64,000 nt of DNA from Phycisphaerae bacterium (lineage in GTDB: Bacteria; Planctomycetota; Phycisphaerae; Phycisphaerales; UBA1924), in assembly GCA_030429705.1 (NCBI GenBank), contig JAUIES010000002.1:64001-128000 (forward strand), in the 5' to 3' direction. The notes beneath the pieces were generated by a model that ran no database searches, was not told the DNA's origin, and saw nothing but the letters and a program-made list of their open reading frames with translations. The first letter of the stretch is position 1. Each line of letters begins with the position of its first letter. This document shows positions 57,801 to 61,383 of the stretch, one piece after another. A program made the translations under genes and the position numbers.

Positions 57801-59659
57801 GCGCGATCGTTGCCCGACTCGACGAGGCGCCGGTTGAGACCGTCCTCGATTACAAGCGGATCGCCCTCGCATCCGCCAGCGCACAAGAGGTCGTGCAACT
57901 TCTTGAAGACGCGCTCTCAGGCCGCTCGATCGGTGGAGCACGCGGCACCGCCAATGAACAAGCAACCGTTTTGCGTGTCTACCAGCCCGAGATCGAAGCC
58001 GCTGTCGCGGAAGCAACGATTGATGGCTCCGTGAGGCAACAGATCAGTCTGACACCTGATCTGCGTACCAACTCGGTGATGGTGACAGCCCCCCCGCAGA
58101 TCATGTCGCTGATTGTCAAAATCGTCGAAGATCTCGACAAAGACCGGCGCGGCGATAGAGTCATCGAAACCTTCCCGCTCGTCAATGCCGATGCTCAGGC
58201 GATGGCGGTCTTGCTCGGTGAACTCTTTAATCTCCGCCAACTCGGTGACAGCCTTGTGTTGATTCCAACCCGCAACGACAATCCTGACCCTGACGACTTG
58301 AGCGGTCGATTTACACCCGTGCCCGACATGCGGCAGGAACTGTCTATCACCGTTGATCGGCGTACGAACACGCTGCTCGTGTCAGGCACACAGGAGTATC
58401 TGGACGAAGTCCGGCAGGTCGTGACACAACTTGATTCCATCCAGGCGCTCGAACGCGAGCAACGGGTCTTTGATCTTCGTAACGCGCAAGCCAAGGAGAT
58501 TGAGGCAACGCTCCAGGCGTATTTCGATTCGGAGGCGGAACGCCGTCGATTGACGCTCGGGCCACAACGCGCCGAGAGTTTTATCCGCCAACTCGAGCAG
58601 GAAGTCACCGTGGTCGGTGACGAGAAGAGCAACAAGATTGTGATTTCCGCGTCGCCTCGATATATCGAAACGGTGTCGCAAATCGTTCAGGAGTTGGACG
58701 CGGCGCCCCCGCAAGTGATGATCCAGGTCCTCCTCGCCGAGGTCACGCTGGATGACACGGACACCTGGGGTATGGATATCAATGTGGGCGGCATCGTTGC
58801 GTCAAGCAAAATTGGCGGCGACGGGTATGTCTTCGACGCACTAGCAGGGGGGGCAGGAGTCGCAACATCGCTTGGTGTTCCAAATTTCTCGGTTGCCAGC
58901 ACCGATTTCACACTGCTCTTGCGGGCACTCGAAGAGCAGGGTCGACTTGAAGTGCTCAGTCGGCCGCACATTATCGTGAATAATAACGAGGAAGCAACGA
59001 TCAATGTCGGTGAAAACATCGCCATTGTGACCGGGGTTGATCGAGATCAGTTCGGTGGCTCAACCGCAAATGTCACGCGAGAAGATATTGGTATCATTCT
59101 GAATGTTCGGCCATCAATCTCGGTTGACGGATTCGTGCGCGTGGATATTGCACCCGAGATTAGCCAGTTGAGCGCTCGATCGGTCGAGATCGATCAAAAC
59201 TTCAGCGCCCCGATCATCACCCAGCGACTCGTCGATACCACGGTTACGGTGAAGGATGGGCAAACCGTCGTGATCGGCGGGCTCATTCAAACCATTGACG
59301 AGTATCGCAAGTCCAAACTCAAAGGGCTGGGCGACATCCCGCTGTTCGGCCCGTTGTTCCGCACGAGTGACAAGTCCAAAGTGAAGACAGAACTTCTCGT
59401 GATCTTGACACCCTATGTCATTCCTGGAGACTCACCAGCGGGTGAGTTGCGTCAGCGGCATCTCTCTCAGCAACATTTGGATCGCATGGATGACAATGAA
59501 CCGGTGTTTGATGCACTCGATTATCCTGGACGCATGCTGCCCTCGATCGACGGAACAGATGGACCGGTGGGGCTCCCGATCGCGCCGGATTCATTTCCCA
59601 TGACGGACTGGTTCCTTGATGAAGACGACCAAACTCAAGGCGGAGCCGACGATGAGTGA
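45857..59659 (+). CDS. gspD: Giant type II secretin (GspD-type) with about 50 N-type ring domains
   Basis: Outer-membrane channel of the secretion machine, about 4600 residues (GspD is usually 600-800). Order: signal peptide (about residues 15-32); N0 domain (residues 57-135, NFDGVPFDQVLDFFSRDVG, DFTLGEALEVVNYSL); about 50 tandem secretin_N/NolW-like modules (about residues 155-4284), each with an opening strand like VIPLEHADA, a helix, a strand TNSLIVSA and a closing helix ending LD; then the C-terminal secretin domain (from about 4285) with VLLAEVTLDD, LEVLSRPHIIVNNNEEATINVG, the TLK-like QTVVIGGLI and LGDIPLFGPLFR; finally an acidic tail. The frame is unbroken, so this is not a fused error across stops. 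The ATG overlaps the previous stop as ATGA like the other operon junctions; ATG 45863 has better SD spacing. Many modules would form a very long stack. Confidence 0.93.
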   Translation: MTMDRSENGRRGLSAAMACALIAAAGLPVTATVGSMEPVVLSDDGARAPDQAAPPTRVRFNFDGVPFDQVLDFFSRDVGLPVIREAAVPEGNLKFISGRDFTLGEALEVVNYSLRVHGVRLVHEDDFLYLRTMEGVATDASPVDPSELVNLSDVDPSAYLTTYIPLNNASSTAVVEQIKPLVRAPGSIQAIEAQNMLLLVETAAQCKRLYEIITQIDLVRPADAEMLVVPLRFGASKAVVATLTTLIPVYEQIMVLDKNQNARLIDDVSKPAMRIQADERMNAVVAVGPSARMALVRELISMLDTADGSSSIDGGPQMQAFEVVGVTPQDAAKQIDALFKALPDQRKPTVQALADVGRVMIVGSTEQILQTKALLEVIDPNSTATARQDRAARVVPLEHLDAEKAIQIATRLLTPRQLNALKYVPSPGDDGLLVVGPSSDVDALESLLLGLDVRPEVRQEVRVVTIPSGDINAIIDSAKAFDALTPDADEDPVRVIVDVETRSVTLVGSNAALARFETRLRSAQQNIVVDTDSRTYALEHARATDIASRLQRLLRPLLEPTDGSAFVSPRIEALDELDSLIVHALPEQFSTIDGLIAQLDREKPGDRQFQVLPLRGPGADEAITRALAIYAQQTAGMDDTEAGPIEHEIDRQAGKLLLTGRAAGLRIFTGILQQTQQLAPPQRTTRIFDVEFAQASDLIDPLKQYLVSADSIDPGREVPAPTVTAIARTNSLMVTAEAAQHQMIADYLKRLDQIEPTDLPALRLLQLRTADAVNIAAMLSQQYQKRSATDRMARPVEIRADGNTNTLIVAAHPELFDEIKVFVDTLNEEESDQPERKTFLFPLKVAKAINVAEAMNTLFPEPPMPKDRLGRDMPWLRETREITVSADDSSNSLIIDAPIEREESLRELAEKLDRVEVPPVAELRTYQVVGADLTSVANMLQGLSRNGSLSGAAQPGRPKVPVVIETEPKSSTLIVAGDDVTFEKVEQILTSLTAVPIEKGLRIIPIANADAAAVRDRALQIYDAQVAQIPDSNPVTVTIDSESNSLEIVADAEAMDRFMTIMDELQRQIGPAREVQMIELRMAKAIEVIGFLRELVDASESLRVMGGPDPVFEPIETTNSIMVAAQPAQFAIIQQLVQSLDNQQVAERPPLRIMKLRSTDASNLASVLQQSYQQRPQEDRAKKPVDIQADAATNTLIVSAHADVMPEIESIVSELNDSQSLDESDRQIQIYPLRVARAEDLAKTIDEMYPEPPMPVDVRGRPRPDLQQPKEIFVRADRATNSLIVDAPTERLAGFEQIVRQLDQAKLADDVELRTYRVMRADLTAVVATLNGLADSGALTTSMQSPVSITSEPMSRTLVVSGPAEVFERVEAVLKEVDGELSRPTTSMMMYPLEHARADRLKVILEQMLEARIREQQVADGVIAQDAADLLEISADPSSNTLIISAPAGVQEEAKQIIDVLDTEAAAIGRSSVRIVPLTYADASQVAQTLQQAVPSMDLPSGEGIQILPSASSNAILLAGIGADLSKVEALIEPLDRQPFDPEKPDIETFPLEFVDATAIAKTVEALLVDQQQTDPRILLQQMRLRNFQMPTAPKIRVHAEPRTNSLIVSGPTSTIELARAMIERLDQQAEDPGRTVITFTPINGDPAVLAQTVSTIMAATTPQGRRPLEVTAEPASGTVLVIGQPLEASDAITKLTELDERTPSLPMVDVRSFELTHAAAGGSAGAVQTLLSDQSRWPDALVRAERAGVRVPTVSVQADPAMNRLMVSVPSLLMPLAEQLIATIDQPRQSAAIDVRVYRLDKGDAASVREAIAAALSAGVLPGETAPIVTAEPESNTVVVAGTHAKLEQAAALIASMDESVEPAGIGVRTVYLEHAQADALAPIVEAIIQRDDPLEQADPWMRSSLMRDMLRSGLDVSQAPTRVLAERRLNALVITAPTAVLDLAEQVIAGLDVDRDPSGPGGGRIVRVISLTNADVTELSVSLEELFDDDDAGEVAPTIRVDAQSNSLIVRGSENQIAMIEEVVSTLDTATLSSQRQMRLVPVDRSKADAALMAQTLRRMLEQQGGVTVEIISAEELMERQRKPKPVGSARPVLPGTDTSRLGAWAVAVAMGSIQPEVDQDADEELSASAEPSVVIAVDPVTNALIVIGAPRLTDRIAGLVSELELQMPAEPTGVRIVMLPVTADARGVADIVTQTVRQVGTATATNPGGFTGAIAVRPDPSDSALIVWANETDFEAVSEIIAGVSSLADSVQLTIKVYPLANVRARQALTSVQDLFAASPRGRQAQQLREMTLAGANGEQLRATINPESVKVIADPGETALIVAAPADSFDLIDRFVSLIDQNPVMNQLAIRRYALENAQAEDLTQTLQSLFDAQRAGAGANANSLPRARFVADDRTNSLLVTATVEQHAEIDRLLVTADVSTDLVGVEMAIISLKNASPRSVQQIVEEVFIGKDPGRRERIQISAEDASSLFVIKAPAEELAAIRELVAQVDEVEVGTFPIRSIKLQQANANEVAQQLQNFFRERGNMSGRRGARSGSAAIFGNERSGTIVVSASESDFEQIESLITMFDVPAESQRMLHHIIQLEHARVSDIGDTLQNLAWELQSQNYGGFWGWGYSSSSQSGSDKLVIETNDRTNSVIVFGQGDTLDTFLQIISELDMPLSEQTRLEVRAVKAKGADLNALRDLIETATETPGWRSWQGRDPDAVTVEVDRERGLLLLIGAKARVDMAENYVQEIAAAGLDTDRRISSVRLEHADAAGAARSLSQFFQERARSQGLRDAGVSIIGSRDGNVLLVSAEDDDLAIVNELIEQIDQPELGSDRVVEVIALKHAAPSDAADLIDDLFPAQRTDERVIVTPQPSRNEIIVSAPPSVMAEVHSLIERIDTMPDADSTQIATVQLESARAEDVAAALKGALPEGVRITITAVERSNSLLLTGSDEAIALVSKQARSLDTETVLSPVEFRRFEIKHQAVSDIAFTVRTMMRGRPRSVGTTEPTFDPLFDDNVLAVTASSDEMPFIESIIEQIDTPRGTTRRTEFFRLEFAPAESTAEALKVFYGQFAPEASSPAQRDVTIVPDPATNSLVIGADESVWDDITDLIKKLDTAEYDTSQQLVVLPLEHADATSVARAINEGLRAPLEEQFRQEQLRLRNESRNNRGNQNDPISAPAVLVSAEGMPTVSAEIQTNSLLIFAGRKDLLRIEAIVKQLDVPGFRRMPEPRVIPLPTGRASEIARSVQAAFNTPGMRQGSPRDVVIVGDDSANALIVRADEEQFSQILSLAMALVGEAANSQATPHVVRLNNVPAVRLRETLLTTFWPLAQQRNEPITISVDRGTNALIIAASDDLFDQVESLARELDGSSDNAAGGAIGSLGQTVLVVDIEHYAPEEVAQMLNVFGVTRAQPTDRPGLVSEPVTLVELKTRRGLAIMGSQADVLVVAELIKQIDSKPSESTQNLASVQLKMAEADEVVAVLNEILDTTKEQPGSAAAAALREHIRRLNMARDNLRDAPIDLDLTVPIRLIADAQTNSVFIGSTPSNVASLSALIELLDTLPVGDAVVVRIFPLENSSAQTLKPILDQLFREGERLRRQPGSNISALPNTAIGQALIGEVAVSVDERTNALIVAGREEAVALVEVLINDLDADDADRGWIEAHIITLEHADAVTLAAKIDEILVRGLGDTPEAVGLQRQVGRLRLMLGGGDASKPEAIESDIFAPMSGLVVTPEENLNALVVVGTPTNIGVVQELVRTLDVELASASNAVRVIPLEHAAAERVSGIVGDMFRQRENLPSFRPEDRVVISVDSRTNSLVVSTSQRSFTLLDGLIDTLDKAESRFAVGLHVVHVPDGDVRDLAPKLQRLMRERLDATRRAGDVESPEDVFLIEPEPSTNALIVAASDENLTLLKDFIETLASGGEAFNSGERLELIPIQSPGRAEELAETVERLYVDKENERRGDGSVRVLPSSRQNALIASGTEEDIIAIRAIVARLDEAPVETVLDYKRIALASASAQEVVQLLEDALSGRSIGGARGTANEQATVLRVYQPEIEAAVAEATIDGSVRQQISLTPDLRTNSVMVTAPPQIMSLIVKIVEDLDKDRRGDRVIETFPLVNADAQAMAVLLGELFNLRQLGDSLVLIPTRNDNPDPDDLSGRFTPVPDMRQELSITVDRRTNTLLVSGTQEYLDEVRQVVTQLDSIQALEREQRVFDLRNAQAKEIEATLQAYFDSEAERRRLTLGPQRAESFIRQLEQEVTVVGDEKSNKIVISASPRYIETVSQIVQELDAAPPQVMIQVLLAEVTLDDTDTWGMDINVGGIVASSKIGGDGYVFDALAGGAGVATSLGVPNFSVASTDFTLLLRALEEQGRLEVLSRPHIIVNNNEEATINVGENIAIVTGVDRDQFGGSTANVTREDIGIILNVRPSISVDGFVRVDIAPEISQLSARSVEIDQNFSAPIITQRLVDTTVTVKDGQTVVIGGLIQTIDEYRKSKLKGLGDIPLFGPLFRTSDKSKVKTELLVILTPYVIPGDSPAGELRQRHLSQQHLDRMDDNEPVFDALDYPGRMLPSIDGTDGPVGLPIAPDSFPMTDWFLDEDDQTQGGADDE
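48137..48708 (+). repeat. Three-module block A in the secretin array
   Basis: Modules 9-11 by my count. Shares phrase order with block B (49306-49875): LRLLQLRTADAVNIAAML, EITVSADDSSNSLIIDAP, ELRTYQVVGADLTSVANML, and the unusual EPPMP sequence between strands. Indicates a block duplication. Confidence 0.8.
49306..49875 (+). repeat. Three-module block B in the secretin array
   Basis: Modules 14-16 by my count. Corresponding phrases: LRIMKLRSTDASNLASVL, EIFVRADRATNSLIVDAP, ELRTYRVMRADLTAVVATL, and MYPEPPMPVD against LFPEPPMPKD in block A. The two copies are five modules apart. Confidence 0.8.
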
Positions 59660-60161
59660 ATCGGTGTTGAGTTTTCGCGGGCTGGTTTTGATTTGTTGCA
59701 GCCTTCTCGTTTGCATCGCTTCTGGCTGCGCACGAGATGGGCAGACGCGTCGTTCAGATGCGTCAAAGGTTGGAGATCGAACACCGGTGCAGGTTCAACT
59801 TACGATCGGTCTTCCATTCGACTCTGACGGGAACGGATATCCGGATACGATGCAGGCGATCGCTTACCTGTTTCCGGATTCACGGGTGACCGCTATTCCC
59901 GTGCGTGCTTCAGGCACCTTCGAGTTCGTCATGCACAACCCACAAAACGAACTCATCGCTCGGTGGGTGTTCCCGCCCGATGTCGTCGCTCGGGCGGAAC
60001 GAAATTTGCCTGCCGGCCCGGGTTATTCCATGGCGCTGCGCCTGACTCCAATGCAGGATGCCATGCCACCGACGGCAGGTGACATCCGATGCCAGTTCAT
60101 TGATGAGAACGGGAACAAGATTCGCAGCACCGGCCGAACCACGGTTCGCTTGGGCGGTTAG
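59652..60161 (+). CDS. Small lipoprotein after the secretin gene
   Basis: A 169-residue protein with a lipoprotein signal (LICCSLLVCIASGCARDG, lipobox ASGC) and a body of beta-strands with VQVQLTIGLPFDSDGNGYPDTMQAIAYLF and SMALRLTPMQDA. No family recognised. It overlaps the end of the secretin gene by 8 bases, so it is part of the operon. Its position after gspD makes it a candidate pilotin or secretin partner; no pilotin motif can be seen and this is inference only. Confidence 0.75.
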   Translation: MSESVLSFRGLVLICCSLLVCIASGCARDGQTRRSDASKVGDRTPVQVQLTIGLPFDSDGNGYPDTMQAIAYLFPDSRVTAIPVRASGTFEFVMHNPQNELIARWVFPPDVVARAERNLPAGPGYSMALRLTPMQDAMPPTAGDIRCQFIDENGNKIRSTGRTTVRLGG

Positions 60162-60182
60162 GTCTCGTTGATAAGTTTCTTC

Positions 60183-60200
60183 CTCACAGTATGTTGTGAG
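60183..60200. other. Weak inverted repeat after the T2SS operon
   Basis: CTCACA-GTATGT-TGTGAG forms a 6-base-pair stem with a 6-base loop about 20 bases after the stop of the lipoprotein gene. No T-run follows, so a terminator role is doubtful; it could equally be an operator. Confidence 0.3.
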
Positions 60201-60233
60201 TGATTGTGGCGCTGCGCATCCATTGAGCGTGCA

Positions 60234-60251
60234 GTCTTCACGGAGTCTTCA
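60234..60251 (+). promoter_or_regulatory. Candidate Pho box upstream of pstS
   Basis: GTCTTCA is repeated with a spacing of exactly 11 bases (60234-60240 and 60245-60251), the geometry of PhoB boxes (7-base half sites separated by 4 bases). The half-site differs from E. coli CTGTCAT at three positions, so this rests on the period and on the place, about 90 bases before the pstS ATG. Confidence 0.4.
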
Positions 60252-60339
60252 CACAGCGGAAGACGCATGAACACTCTTCGATGCGAACACTCATGGTGAA
60301 TCGAGTTTGAATCGGTCTATCACTTTCAGGAGATTGAAA

Positions 60340-61335
60340 ATGAAAGCACTCGTTGCAGCCACGCTCGGATTGACGGTTATGCTCGGCTTTTCGACCGCAG
60401 AGCCAGTGAAAATTGATGCCAAGTTGCCGGTCTACACGCCACACCAGCGCGTTGCCGGCGACCTGCGCACGGCCGGATCTGACACATTGGCCAATGTCGT
60501 CAGTCTCTGGGCACAGTCGTTCAACAAGTCGCACCCTGGCGTTCGCATGCAGGTTGAAGCGAAAGGCTCTTCGACCGGCCCGACTGCACTCATCGAAAAT
60601 CAAGCCCAGTTTGCAGCGATGAGTCGAGCGATGAAAAATTCTGAGGTCGACGCATTCATCAAGAAGTTTAAATACAAGCCGACCGAGTTGCGGGTCGCCA
60701 TTGACTGCCTCGCTGTCTATGTGCATAAGGACTGCCCGCTCGACGAGATTTCAATGCCGCAGATTCGAGCGGTGTTTTCGGTGGACGGCCCGGATTTGCG
60801 ATGGGGTGACCTCGGTGTGAGCGATCCCAAGTGGCGAGAGCGGCCGGTCAGTCTGTACGGGCGAAACTCGGCATCAGGAACCTACGGGTTCTTCAAAACG
60901 GTCGGTCTTGGTGGGGCCGACTTCAAGAGTTCGGTCAAGGAAGCACCCGGCTCGGCGGGCGTGATCGGTGGTGTTGCCAACGACCCATTCGGAATCGGCT
61001 ATTCCGGCATCGGATTCCGCACGCCTGATGTCAAAGTGCTCGCCGTATCCTTCGAAGACGATGAACCTGGTGCCCATCCAACTCAGGAAGCCGCCAACTA
61101 CGGAGAGTATCCGCTGGCGCGCAACCTCTATTTTTATGTCAACTACGATCGCAATACCGGGCTCGATGACGCTCGCGCCGAGTTCATCCGCATGGTGTTC
61201 TCGAAGACCGGCCAGGAATCAGTGGTGAAGGAAGGGTTTTACCCTGTCTCGAGCAAAATCGCCACTGAGGATCTCGGTAAAGTTGGTCTCAAACTTGACA
61301 AAGTGAAGCCGCAAAACCCATCCGGCGGCGGGTAA
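60340..61335 (+). CDS. pstS: Phosphate-binding protein PstS
   Basis: A 331-residue periplasmic binding protein of the high-affinity phosphate ABC transporter. Signal peptide MKALVAATLGLTVMLGFSTA; phosphate ligands in AGSDTLANVV and EAKGSSTGPTALI; then MSRAMKNSEVDAF and the second-lobe YGRNSASGTYGFF. The last third has the typical PLARNLYFYVNYD and EGFYPVSSKI. The ATG at 60340 has AGGAG about eight bases upstream; the in-frame start at 60307 would add a non-signal segment. Followed after 48 bases by pstC; likely induced by phosphate starvation. Confidence 0.93.
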   Translation: MKALVAATLGLTVMLGFSTAEPVKIDAKLPVYTPHQRVAGDLRTAGSDTLANVVSLWAQSFNKSHPGVRMQVEAKGSSTGPTALIENQAQFAAMSRAMKNSEVDAFIKKFKYKPTELRVAIDCLAVYVHKDCPLDEISMPQIRAVFSVDGPDLRWGDLGVSDPKWRERPVSLYGRNSASGTYGFFKTVGLGGADFKSSVKEAPGSAGVIGGVANDPFGIGYSGIGFRTPDVKVLAVSFEDDEPGAHPTQEAANYGEYPLARNLYFYVNYDRNTGLDDARAEFIRMVFSKTGQESVVKEGFYPVSSKIATEDLGKVGLKLDKVKPQNPSGGG

Positions 61336-61383
61336 GATGCACGATCAATCGGTTCCGATGAGATCTACAAGGCGGTTCACTCC

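Larger units (their letters stand above)
46330..58707 (+). repeat. Array of about 50 secretin_N-like modules
   Basis: Protein-level tandem repeat inside the secretin gene, average about 83 residues. Each unit matches a pattern: [IV]-x-[LI]-x-x-[AS]-x-A near the front, 15-70 variable residues, then [TS]-N-[STA]-[LI]-[IVL]-[VI]-x-[AG] and a 15-residue helix with L-x-x-[LI]-D. The segmentation was done by eye; several units (for example those with long linkers near modules 25, 27, 38, 42, 44 and 48) are hard to delimit, so the number is approximate. The units have diverged and no identical DNA repeats were noticed. Confidence 0.75.

Noticed and set aside
46330-58707. Considered whether the long repetitive gene is a phage tape measure, adhesin or polyketide-type modular enzyme
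   Set aside because: The N0 and secretin domains at the two ends, the NolW-like unit pattern and the T2SS gene neighbours fit only a secretin.
46330-58707. CRISPR-like or DNA-level tandem repeats
   Set aside because: The repeats are at protein level only; spacing and DNA sequence are irregular.
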